Below, one piece after another: positions 27,226 to 37,835 of a DNA stretch of 64,000 nucleotides (position 1 is the stretch's first letter; every line of letters begins with the position of its first letter). A program made the position numbers and the translations under genes. The DNA is taken from contig CM053333.1 of NCBI GenBank assembly GCA_028583605.1, positions 8,388,638 to 8,452,637 of the forward strand, given 5' to 3'. Under the pieces are notes generated by a model that saw nothing but the letters and a program-made list of their open reading frames with translations, did not search any database and was not told the origin of the DNA. Source of the DNA: Dastarcus helophoroides (taxonomy: Eukaryota > Arthropoda > Insecta > Coleoptera > Bothrideridae).

Positions 27226-28073
27226 CAGTGTCACCAACCCTTAAACATATTTTCCCCTAAAGCTAAGGTCAAAAACCCCTAAAATCGTCACAAGAACTTG
27301 GAAATACCCCTAAAAATTACATTTTGTAATACCCTTCGTTTATAATTATTTCCAAAATAATATCATTCTCTTTAATAGGATTAGAATTCAGAATTCGGGC
27401 AAATTCCCATGCAACGTTCAACAGTTCATGAAACATCGGCTTTGATTTGCTTTAGCGATTTTATTTTTGGTCGTCAAATATTATTTTCAAGCGCTGTGGT
27501 AAATTTTCGGTCGATCGAGCTTTTTTCTGTCGTCAAGATTTTAACTTGGGGCATTTTCATGTATACTGTACCGCTTTTAAGTTTTAGAAATCTGACAGTC
27601 CTAGGCAACTAAAAGAAGCTTTCTTCAAGGGTGCGGATTAAATAATATGAAATCCAAGTTTTGGGTAAATGAATCAAATGTGACCGAATCTCTAAACTTT
27701 AGAGATTCGTTCACATTTGATTCATCTTTAGAGTCTAAAGAATGAATCTTTCTAAATAAAAGAATCAAATGAATCGACTTGCCCACTTGCACCACAGAAT
27801 AGTTGTAATATGTCTAAAAATCCTACGTTTATAGTTAACACTGGAGACATTTTTCTTTTTTTTTTATTAAACTCCGCGTTCTTAGTAACGATAAATTGTA
27901 CTAGATATCCTTAAGTGGTTAAGTCAACAAATAAATATGATTGGCTAGATTGGTTTATCCTAGGTCTATACTTGTAGATTAAGAAGTCCCTAAAAATATA
28001 ACTCCCCTAAAAAAATCCCATTTCGCTTATTTAGCCCTAAATTTGGGGGAAAACCCTTAAGTTGGGAACACTG
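27226..28073. mobile_element. 848-bp hAT-like element with perfect 8-bp duplication
   Basis: The left end CAGTGTCACCAACCC pairs with the complement of the right end CAGTGTTCCCAACTT, and both continue into AAGGGTTTTCCCC-like sequence. It is flanked by GAAATTAA at 27218-27225 and 28074-28081. The interior includes a strong inverted repeat at about 27668-27724 (AATCAAATGTGA... against TCACATTTGATT-type sequence). The frame at 27409-27612 has no recognisable motif, so the element appears non-autonomous. Confidence 0.9.
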
Positions 28074-28081
28074 GAAATTAA

Positions 28082-29082
28082 ATACTTCAGCCGTGAGTTG
28101 GGAAGAAGGGGGTCTGTATCCGCGCTTGTAAGGAAATATGCTTTGACTATACATATAATATTTATATTATCTAAGGAAATATGTATGGAAAATGGTTCTA
28201 TCCAGCAGATGTTTACTTATAAGGAAAAACGAAAATCCACTTCAATTTTAATGAAACTACAATAACTAAATGTGCAAATAAAAAAGAAAAACTTAACATT
28301 TTGCTGGATATAATTTTTATTTTGACTTCTAGGAATTAAAAAAGCTATTTGATAAACAACTTACTCAAGAATGAGGCAGATAAATTCATTTGTATGTGTA
28401 ATCTTGTTTATCTGAAAGAAAGTAAATATGACCCCCATTATTAAAGCACGAAAATGGTACTTTTGAAAAAAATTATCTGTTTTTATTGTTTTTGCAAATG
28501 TCTAGTTTAATTCACGTGGCCCTCAAAAAATCGTTACAATATATGTAAATATTTGATATGTATAAAATACATACTTTATTAATAATGAGAAAAACCGGTT
28601 GTTTCAGTGTTAACGTTAGGTCATTATCCATATAGTGTTATCATGTCTACAGATAAGCTGTTATACGTGTTTGTATAAGGGTTAGGAAAAATATCAAAGT
28701 TCGCTTGATAACCTTTCGGAACAAAATTTTGTTTTGTTTGGAATTATAGACAAATTTTTTGGTGCAATTAATAGTTTGACGTCGGCGAAATCAATAAACA
28801 TTTCCGCACATGTCGTCTTGCGTAATTAAAATCGATGCGTTAAACGTATTTTTTTAAATACAGTGAAATTTCCCGCAGCGCACACCTCCAATGAATGGAC
28901 ACCTCTATTAAGCGGACAGTTTTTCATTTGTACAATGAAAAATTTTATATAAGTGAATTTCTGTTGAATTAGTGAATAAATATTAAACATTTATTTTTTA
29001 TCCTATTTTTTCCGTATTTTATTAGATATGGCAACGTTGCTTTTATATGAACGATTCGGTGAGCTTCCATAGAATTCATCGT
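28082..29082. other. Intronic spacer with a possible pogo-like end
   Basis: Mostly featureless AT-rich DNA. At 28861 TA is followed by CAGTGAAATTTCCC and then CACCTCCAATGAATGGACAC and CTCTATTAAGCGGACAG, which resembles the terminal sequence of pogo/Tigger-type MITEs. No matching right end was found nearby. Confidence 0.4.
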
Positions 29083-29852
29083 AATTTCTAAATTGAAGCC
29101 AAAATTTGGCTTTTTGTGCTTTTTTCAAAATTCCTATTTAGATTTTAAACTCGAAGATTCTTCTAAATTTCGACTTTTTTAAAACTTTTCAATTTAAATT
29201 TAATTGTCACCTTTAAAATTTTGATTTTCCTGTATAATTTCTTTAAAGGAATTTAATGTAATTTCGTTAAGGTAACACTGTCGGTTTTAGAATTACCGTT
29301 CAGAATTTTGGAAAACTGGACATATTGGTAAATTATAGTAAGATAATGATCCAGTTAAATTTTTGGAGCGCTATAGAGGATCAGTAAAAAGTTGTTGACA
29401 GTTGAAATTTCACGCTAACATTGAACCTTACGAGAAGTCAACGATTTTATCATATTTTACAAAAAGTACCATTCAGATTTTAGTAAAAAGGAAGAAAACT
29501 ATCGAAAATAGAATATAAAACATTTTAGATACTTCGAAGTACAGCTTTAGTGCATGTGATAGAAGTAATTAGTGAATAAATATCAAAAATTTATTTTTTA
29601 TCCTACTTTTCCGGTATTTTATTAGATATGTCAACGTTGCTTTTATATGAACGATTCGATGAGCTTCCATAGAATTAATCAATATTGTTTACTTCCATTT
29701 TAAGGTTATGTGTCAATCTTTTCAGGTTTGTCCGTTATTTAATTTGTCAATTCAACCTGCTGTAGCTAGTTTTCTAATGTTTTTTTAACTAACTCTTTTA
29801 TTTTTCCAATGAAATATTTCTGTATTATGACTGAATGATTTTGGTGATGACT

Positions 29853-30244
29853 AAAGCGGCCAACCGTCCCGCATTCTGAGGGACTATCCCGGAATGGCGG
29901 TTACAGTCCCGCATAGAAAAAATTAATAAAACAGTCCCGCAAAACGTCTTATGCGTCCCGAATGTCCCGCATTCTTAAATATTGAATTCATTAATAGATT
30001 TTCAAATCACTAAATACCAAATCCAACCTATGCCAATCCAGCACAAATATCGAACGACTAAGGTATGTCACACCGATGAACCGACCATATTTCAAAGATA
30101 TGTGGGGGGACGACATATATTTTGGTTTGTTTTTGTTACCCTCTAAGTTATTAGAGAAACAGAAAGTGAATCCTTTTTTTTTGGTCGACGAAAATAAAAT
30201 ACAAAAGTTGTCCCGCATTGCCCTTTCCAATAGTTGGCCGCCTT
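29853..30244. mobile_element. TIR element AAAGCGGCCAAC, first copy
   Basis: About 392 bp. The left end AAAGCGGCCAAC and the complement of the right end AAGGCGGCCAAC match, followed by GTCCCGCAT-type sequence at both ends. The motif GTCCCGCATT recurs several times inside. The flanks share GATGAC, but a clean duplication cannot be set. It was present before the segment was duplicated, since 32273-32662 is the same insertion. Confidence 0.75.
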
Positions 30245-30382
30245 AATGATGACATTATTCAATCATAGAAGTTCCTCTTCTTTTATTTCATTGCGACGTT
30301 GTCTAATCTAAATACTACGTTAATCAAACGAGATAATGTATACTTTTCATGTGGTTTTAACTAACAGTATCGCCAGTACTAC

Positions 30383-30417
30383 CCATATGCTTATTAATAT
30401 ACTTAATAAGCATATGG
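30383..30417. repeat. 35-bp palindromic micro-insertion
   Basis: The arms CCATATGCTTATT (30383-30395) and AATAAGCATATGG (30405-30417) are perfect complements with a 9-base centre. It is flanked by TACTAC on both sides. The paralogous segment near 32785-32805 lacks it and carries TACTAC once. Confidence 0.8.
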
Positions 30418-31365
30418 TACTACCTTAAATTTCTTTGATAAAACTTAGACTTTTGTCCTAAAATTTTGACATTTCTCGAAATTTCAATTTTAAAATCAAA
30501 TCATTAACCAAAAAATTAAGAATTTTAAGTTTGATTTAGAAAATTTGCAAAAAAAACTAAAATTACTCAAAATTTATTCAGTCGAAGTTTAAAATTTTTA
30601 ATTTAATCAAGAATTTTCAGAAAAAAGTTAAAATTTTGATATAAACTTGAAATTCACAAGAGGAAATCATAGTCAACTCGAAATTTCGATTTCAGAGTTG
30701 AAAATTAAAAAAAAAAACGTAGACGAAATTTAAAATCTAAATTTCACATCTAAAGTTAAGGGTAAAGTCAAAATGCAGGAATTAAGGAAAATAACTTTTG
30801 AATTTCGACAAAACTACTTCTCAAAATTTCGAAAAGAAACTTCAAAATGTTAAAAAAAGTTTTCCTCCAGATTTAGATTTAATAAACATTATAATTTCTA
30901 AATTGAAGCCAAAATTTGGCTTTTTGTGCTTTTTTCAAAATTTCTATTTAGATTGTAAACTAGAAGATTCTTCTAAATTTCGACTTTTTTAAAACTTTTT
31001 AATTTAAATTTAATTGTCACCTTTAAAATTTCGATTTTCCTGTATAATTTCTTTAAAGGAATTTAATGTAATTTCGTTAAGGTAACACTGTCGGTTTTAG
31101 AATTACTGTTTAGAATTTTAGAAAACTGGACATATTGGTAAATTATAGTAAGATAATGATCCAGTTAAATTTTTGAAGCGCTACAGAGGACCAGTAAAAA
31201 GTTGTTGACACTTGAAACTTCACGCTCTCAACATTGAACCTTACGAGAACCCAACGATTTTATCACATTTTACAAAAAGTACCGTTCAGATTTTAGTAAA
31301 AAGGAAGAAAACTATGGAAAATAGAATATAAAACATTTCAGATACTTCGAAGTACAGCTTTAGTG

Positions 31366-31972
31366 CAGAGACTAAATAGACTGAACGTTTCAATGTTGTC
31401 TCATGCGTACAGTTGAAGCTAAAATGCGGGGAAGTGGGGAGGTGCATTCCACTACTCTTTGATACGGTCGGATTAAGTAAAATTTATAAATACGAAACTT
31501 GCCGCGTAACAGTTCTGACGATTTAGATGAAACTTTAGAATTAGGGGCTTTTGGACCAATAGGATAATTTTTATAAGTGCTTTTTGGTAAAAGTTCAGGA
31601 GAACTATTTTCAAAGACATCTTGGTTTAATAGTAAAATAATTTTCTTTCAATACGCGACGCCTGTGTACAATATTGTTAGGCCGGTGCTGTAAACACGTC
31701 ATGATTGCAGTAAAATGGCGGCGCGCGCACGCCGATAATTGAATGAAACTCTTGATTTTCCTTCACTAATGTGTTCACTGAGGTTTCAACAATGATCCAC
31801 AATACACTTCCCCATATTTACAGCCCATTTTCTTTAAAAAAAACCGATGTTATCTTCGCAAAGGTCTGTCAAATAATAAGAGGGCATTGCGAGGTAGATG
31901 GAGCTAGGCTTTCGCCAGGCTTTCAACTGGCTTCACTGCTTACCGTGTTAGGTTCAGTCTATTTAGTCTCTG
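31366..31972. mobile_element. hAT-like MITE (CAGAGAC family), copy B
   Basis: 607 bp, inverted ends CAGAGACTAAATAGACTGA. It is flanked by GCTTTAGTG at 31357-31365 and 31973-31981; whether the duplication is 8 or 9 bases depends on one terminal G. The first unit of the tandem duplication (near 29540-29560) keeps the empty site, reading GTACAGCTTTAGTGCATGTG without interruption. It therefore inserted after the duplication. The frame at 31771-32001 inside is not recognisable. Confidence 0.95.
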
Positions 31973-32272
31973 GCTTTAGTGCATGTGATAGAAGTAATTA
32001 GTGAATAAATATCAACAATTTATTTTTTATCCTACTTTTTCCGTGTTTTATTAGATATGGCAACGTTGCTTTTATATGAACGATTCGGTGAGCTTCCATA
32101 GAATGAATCACTATTGTTTACTTCCATTTTAAGGTTATGTGTCAATCTTTTCAGGTTTGTCCGTTAATTAATTTGTCAGTTCGACCTACTGTAGGCAGTT
32201 TTTTTAACTAACTCTTTTACTTTTTCAAAGAAATATTTCTTTATTATGACTGAATGATTTTGATGATGAGCT

Positions 32273-32662
32273 AAAGCGGCTAACCGTCCCGCATTCTGAG
32301 TAACTGTCCCGGAATGGCGGTTACAGTCCCGCATAGAAAAAATTAATAAAATAGTCCCGCAAAACGCCTTATGCGTCCCGAATGTCCCGCATTCTTAAAT
32401 ATTGAATTCATTCATAGATTTTCAAATCACTAAATACCAAATCCAACCTATGCCAATCCAGCACAAAAAACGAACGACTAAGCTATGTCACACCGATGAA
32501 CCGACCATATTTCAAAGATATGTGGGAGGACGACATATATTTTGGTTCGTTTTTGTTACCCTCTAAGTTGTCATAGAAACAGAAAGTGAAGACTTTTTTT
32601 GGTCGACGAAAATAAATTACAAATGTTGTCTTGCATTGCCCTTTTCAATAGTTGGCCGCCTT
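32273..32662. mobile_element. TIR element AAAGCGGCCAAC, second copy
   Basis: Paralogue of 29853-30244, carried along by the segmental duplication, with the same neighbours on both sides and scattered substitutions. No coding sequence. Confidence 0.75.
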
Positions 32663-33249
32663 AATGATGATATTATTCAGTCATAGAAGTTCCTCTGTCT
32701 TTTAATTCATTGCGACGTTGTCTAATCTAAATACTACGTTAATCAAACGAGATAATGTATACTTTTCATGTGGTTTTGACAGTATCGACAGTACTACCTT
32801 AAATTTCTTTCACAAAATGTAGACTTGTGTCCCAAAAATTTTGATATTTCTCGAAATTTCAATTTTAAAATCAAATCATTAACCAAAAAATAAGAGTTTT
32901 AAGTTTGATCTAGAAAATTTGCGAAAAAAAAATTGTTGACGAAATTTAAAACCTAAATTTCACATCTAAAAGTTAAGACTGGACTAAAGTCAAAATGCGG
33001 GAATTAAGGAAAATAACTTTTGAATTTCGACAAAACTACTTCTCAAAATTTCGAAAAGAAACTTCAAAATGTTAAAAAAAATTTTCCTTCACATTTAGAT
33101 TTAATAAACATTGCAATTTCTAAATTGAAGCCAAAATTTCCCTTTTAGTTCTTTTTTCAAAATTCCTATTTAGATTTTAAACTCGAAGATTCTTCTAAAT
33201 TTCGACTTTTTTAAACCTTTTTAGTTTAAATTTAATTGCCACCTCTAAA

Positions 33250-34150
33250 ATTAGCATTTAGCTAAGTCGCGAATTCGTTTTATAAAATTCGTTAAAAATT
33301 ATAAAATTCGCAAGTCAGATTCTTCAAAAAATTTTAAAATTTTCAGAATAGGTTAGTTTTTATCAAAAAGTCGAAGTTACAAATACTCGACGATTGAAGA
33401 AAAATTTCAACATTAATTAAATAATTTTTTTTAAGTTAAAATTTTCACAAAAATCGAAATTTTAAAAAAAGTGCAATGTTGAAAGAAGTACAAATTTTGA
33501 AAAAGATGCATATTTAAAAAAAAATAAAATTCCAAAAAAAATTATAACTTCGAGAAAAAGTCGAAAGTTTTGATTATAAAAGGTAGAAATTTTCAAAAAA
33601 AGTGAACATTTTCCAAGAAGTGAAAACTTTCAAAAAAAGTGAAAATTTCCAAAAAAAGCGAAAATTTTGAGAAAAGTCCAAAAATTTCAATAATAACGAA
33701 ATTTTGAGAAAAATCCAATTTTATAAAAAAGTGAACATTAAAAAAATCGAATTCTTCAAATAAAAGTCCAGTTTAAAAAAAGTTTAAATTTAAAAAATCG
33801 AAATTTTCAAAAAAGTCAAAATTTCGAGAAATTGTCAACAGTTTGAGAAAAGGTGGACATTTTCAAAAAAGTCAACTATTACAACAGAATCAGATTTATA
33901 GAAAAAAATCAAAATTTTGAAAAAAGGTCATAATTTTGAGAAAAGATCACAACTTTGGGTCGAAATTTTCATAGAATTCGAAAACAAAACGAAATTCTAA
34001 AAAAAATACATAATTCTGAAAATGTCGAAATCTATAAAAGATTATTCTCAAAATTCCAATTTTCTTTTTAAAATTGGACTTTTTTTTAAGAAATTCGGAA
34101 TATTTTCTAGAAAGTTCGATCTTTTCCCGAAATTGCAACGTATTTTTAAA
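33250..34150. repeat. TTCGAAA satellite with orientation switch
   Basis: A-rich phrases (AAAAAAGTGAAAATTTTC) up to about 34030, then T-rich phrases. The T-rich end (CGGAATATTTTCTAGAAAG, CGAAATTGCAACGTATTTTT) is nearly the same as 2808-2875 in the first block, where the strand switch also occurs. Confidence 0.8.
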
Positions 34151-35034
34151 AATCGTGAAATCCTTTCTTAGTGTGCGCCTACATTACAAAAAGAACCTCT
34201 GTGCAAAATTCCTAGAGTTAGGGGTTTGGGGTGTGTGTCAGTTTCCATTTTCATATATATTAGATCATATGCTTATAACTCTTTTATTCACTTTTATCCC
34301 ACACGCCTCCTTTGGGGGGTTCCTCCCCAAATAGCTTCTATGTAGATAGGACATAGATAAAGAGTGAACTAATTTATTTCTTTGCCAAAACAGACTGAAA
34401 TACTGAAATGTAAAACAAAACTGCAGTTAAAAACTGTAATAGCGTTACAAACTTTTTATTTTAAAAATAAACGCTATTAACTACACTTTAAGCGACCTTG
34501 AATTTCTCTAGAAAATGTGTAAATGTATTTCAGTCGGGAGCACTTAAAAAGCTATTTATTAAAAAATTTTGTAAAAGTAAATGTCGTCTAATTGTAAGCG
34601 AAAGATCTAATAGCGATTAAAGATAAATCTATCGCGAATACAGTTTGTCTTAGTAATCGTTCCATTTATCACATCGACGAATAACTAGAATTCTCCAGTT
34701 AATTGTGGTAATTTCTAAGGTTATTCTAAATAAAAAGAGTCAACTTGTGCAATATTCAAAATCAACTTCGCTTAAAAAGTGCATGTCTTTACAGAGAATT
34801 AGACCGAAACTTTTGTATACATACAATAGCTAATTTGTTTCCTTTAATCATAAAGTATCATTTATAACATAATGCTATCCACATATTTATATGCTGAACG
34901 CCAAGGGGGCGGGTAAGAGGGGACAGCAAAATCCCTGGGGACCGAATCTCCTACAGGAGCCCGCACCTTAATTTTAGAGGCATTTTGTAGGAGGGGATTC
35001 TAAGATATTAAAAGCCCTAGGACAGGCTCTTAAC
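34151..35034. other. Unique AT-rich DNA, nothing recognised
   Basis: Contains a G/C-rich patch near 34903-34980 (GGGGGCGGGTAAGAGGGGAC), just before the TIR of the 6.86-kb element. No gene, and no defined repeat boundary. Confidence 0.4.
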
Positions 35035-36728
35035 CAGTGGCGTATCGTGTGGGGGGGATGGGGGCGTTATTTTTTATGTTTTTGTCTAAATTCGGTAAAT
35101 GTCTACTGCTCATAATTTAAACTTAAAATTTCTGATTTTTTCAGGAAATTTAAACTTTAAAATTTCAAAAAATAGTAATTTTCAGATTCGCTAAAAATAT
35201 ACTACATTTTCCGGTTTCTCAGATTCAAATTTACAGTTTTGTAGTTCCCTAAATAAAATCGAAAGGTGCTTAGTCTAGATAATTTGAGAGAATTTCAAAA
35301 TTTTGAAGTACTCAAAATTTCAACGCTATAGAGAAAGATAGAAATTTTAAATTTAAACTTGAAAAGTCATTTTTAAGAATTTCTATCCTTCGATTCTAAA
35401 GTCAAATTTTGCAATCTTAAATTCAATTTAATTCTCGATATCTTTAAATTCATGATCAAATTTTCTACCCCAATTTGGAAATTTAATCTCAAAAATTCCA
35501 AAATCTCTGTATTGAAAATGCACAATTATATTTCAAATTTACAATTAAAATTTTGAGATATATTTCGACATTTCCATTTTTTATTTTCGAGTTTTTTCTC
35601 AACGTATCGACTTTAAAGGTAAATTTTTAACATCACTGCCAAATTTTGAGAATAGCATCGAAATTTTAAAATCCGTGACGAAATTAAATAAGAAAAAATT
35701 AAGGAAGTGTCTCTATTAAATTTTAAATTTTAAATTTTGATTTCTTTGTCGAAATTATAAATAGTTAAAATGACAATTTTAGAACGAACAGAATTGAAAC
35801 TGAAAGTTTTCAGAAAAAGTTGAATTTAAAAAAGTAGAAATTTTGGAAAGTCTCCAAATTTCAAAATAGCCGAAACTTTTAATAATAAGGCAAAATTCCA
35901 CATTTTTAGAAAAGTCGAAAATTTAAAGTCCAAATGTTTAAAAAAAGTTTGGAATAAATTGCCAAATTTTGAAAAAGTCGACATTTTGAAAAATGTCGAC
36001 TTTTTGAAAAATGTCGAAATTTTCATGAGAACAAAATTTTGAAAAAATGCGTATCTAATTTTAAAAGTTGATATTGAAAAATAGTCAAAATTTTCAAAAA
36101 ACATTTTGAAAAAAATCAATATTTTTGTAACAAAAAAATTAAAACCTTAGTCACAATTTTCAGAAAAATGTCGAAATTTTCATGAGAACAAAATTTTGAA
36201 AAAAATGCGTATCTAATTTTAAAAGTTGATATTGAAAAATAGTCAAAATTTTCAAAAAAAATATTGAAATTTAAAAAAAATCAATATTTCCCAAACAAAC
36301 AAAATTAAAACCTTAAAAAGTCGCAATTTTCAGAAAAATGTCAAAAATTTTTAAACAACAAAATTTTCAAAATAATTTGAAATTATTGAAACATTTTTGA
36401 AAATCAAAATTTTGATAAATAGATGAATTTTCAAAATACGTCGAAACGTTTAAAAAGTGAAAATAAAAAAAGGCTAAAATTTTGGAAAAAGGCGAAAATT
36501 TAAAAAAGTCGTAATTTTCAAATCGAAATTTTGACAAATGTCAAAATTTTTATAAGAAAGTAAAATTTTCAAAAAAATAGAATTTTCAGTGTTTTTTTGT
36601 AATTGGTATTAAATACTCTTAGCCAAATAAAATAAATAAAATTAATAAAGTAAATAAACATATTGTAACGCAATGTAAATAGATGGAATAGAATTTAGAA
36701 TAGAATTATATAATTTAGTGGATAAAGT

Positions 36729-36879
36729 TTCTGGAAGGATCTGATAAGGGGAAAGCGGCCACGATAACGAAACAAATGGCAGATAAGCGTTCCAGAAATT
36801 TCGGAAACGCTTATCTGCCATTTGTTTCGTTCCAGAAATTTCGGGAACGATAAGCCTTATCTGCCGAAAAGTTCTAGAA
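36729..36879. promoter_or_regulatory. Cluster of heat-shock-element-like dyads in the LTR
   Basis: Four sites of the form TTCnnGAA: 36729-36736; 36790-36807 (TTC-CA-GAA-AT-TTC-GG then AAA); 36830-36847 (TTC-CA-GAA-AT-TTC-GG-GAA, four perfect alternating pentamers); and 36872-36879. They lie 16-170 bp upstream of the TATA box. This spacing and multiplicity match known HSF binding sites; function is inferred. Confidence 0.6.
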
Positions 36880-36894
36880 GCCGGGGGCCAAAAC

Positions 36895-36928
36895 TATAAA
36901 AGGCGGTCAGCTTTCCCTCGAGTCAGTC
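36895..36928 (+). promoter_or_regulatory. LTR core promoter: TATA box plus initiator
   Basis: TATAAAAGG starts at 36895 and TCAGTC at 36923. The 28-base separation is the usual TATA-to-initiator distance in arthropod promoters. Confidence 0.65.
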
Positions 36929-37835
36929 AGTTAGAGTCAGTGTAATTAGTGAGTTAGTAGAAGTTAATAATAAGTGAGTTAATTGTTCAATTGTGGTGAT
37001 CAAAGTTGAGTTCAGTAATAAAGTGGTGTAATTCACACGTGTAATCAATTCGAACCGATAAGCCCGTAACAAATTCTCTGCATCTTCTTTACGAAGTAAA
37101 GTTATTTTCATTTACGTTTTACTGACTTATTCTTCGCCAGTTACTTCGAGTAACTGTCCAAAAAAGCCAATAAAACATAAATGAAAAAAGTAAATAAAAT
37201 AAATGTAAGAAGGAAAATAAATAAAATAAATACATAAAAAAAGTCGAAATTTTGAAAAATATTCCTGTAATTTTAAAAAGTCTTAAATATTGTAAATGGT
37301 GAAAAAATTTAAAAAAGGAGCTTTTCAAAAGAGTCAAAATTCAAAAATTTAATAAATGGTGCAATTTAGACAAAATTCGATTTTTTTATAACAATCTTTT
37401 TAAAAGAATTCGAAAATTTTGAAAAATGAATAATCTTCCAAAAATTTCAAAAATTTGTAAATGCCGAAACTTAAAAAAAAGTTGAAGTTTTGGGAAAAGG
37501 GCGAAAATTGGAAAAAAATCGAAATTTTCAAGTAAACATTTTGGAAAATGTCGAAACTTTCATAAAAATTTAATATTTTTTAAAGATTGTCAAAAAAGTC
37601 GAAATTTTAAAAATTTCGTAATTTGAAAGTCGAAATTTTGAAAATTTCGTAATTTGAAAGTCGAAATTTTAAAAATTTCGAAATTTGAAAAAGTAGAAAT
37701 TTTTAAAAATAGTCAAAATTTGAAAAAGTCGTAATTTTTAAATTAAAACTTCCAAAAAAAGGTAAACATTAGAGAAAAACAATTTTACTTGAGGCGATTG
37801 AATAAATTTATTAATATCAAGTTTTTGTCTTTATT

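Larger units (their letters stand above)
29083..33111. repeat. Tandem duplication of a unit of about 1.8 kb
   Basis: The segment from about 29083 (TAATTTCTAAATTGAAGCC) to 30891 is repeated from about 30892 to 33111 with roughly 95 percent identity by eye. A third partial start is at 33113-33250, and a partial copy of the unit's inner GTGAATAAATAT segment lies before it at 28970. The second copy contains a 607-bp insertion (31366-31972) absent from the first, and the first contains a 35-bp palindrome (30383-30417) absent from the second. Each unit holds one TIR element (29853-30244 and 32273-32662). Confidence 0.9.
36664..37071 (+). mobile_element. Solo LTR of an LTR retrotransposon
   Basis: 408 bp, beginning TGTAACGC and ending GTAACA (TG...CA ends). 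It has a promoter layout: TATAAAAGG at 36895, an arthropod initiator TCAGTC at 36923, a short repeated TCAGTTAG/AGTTAG leader, and AATAAAG near 37016 as a possible polyadenylation signal. A perfect 26-bp inverted repeat (36766-36791 and 36806-36831) and heat-shock-element-like dyads lie upstream of the TATA box. No flanking duplication was seen and no internal retroviral-type genes adjoin, so it is a solo or orphan LTR. A diverged relative is at 46840-47103. Confidence 0.75.

Noticed and set aside
36659..37076. Target-site duplication for the solo LTR
   Set aside because: Flanks CATAT and AATTC do not match; none was claimed.
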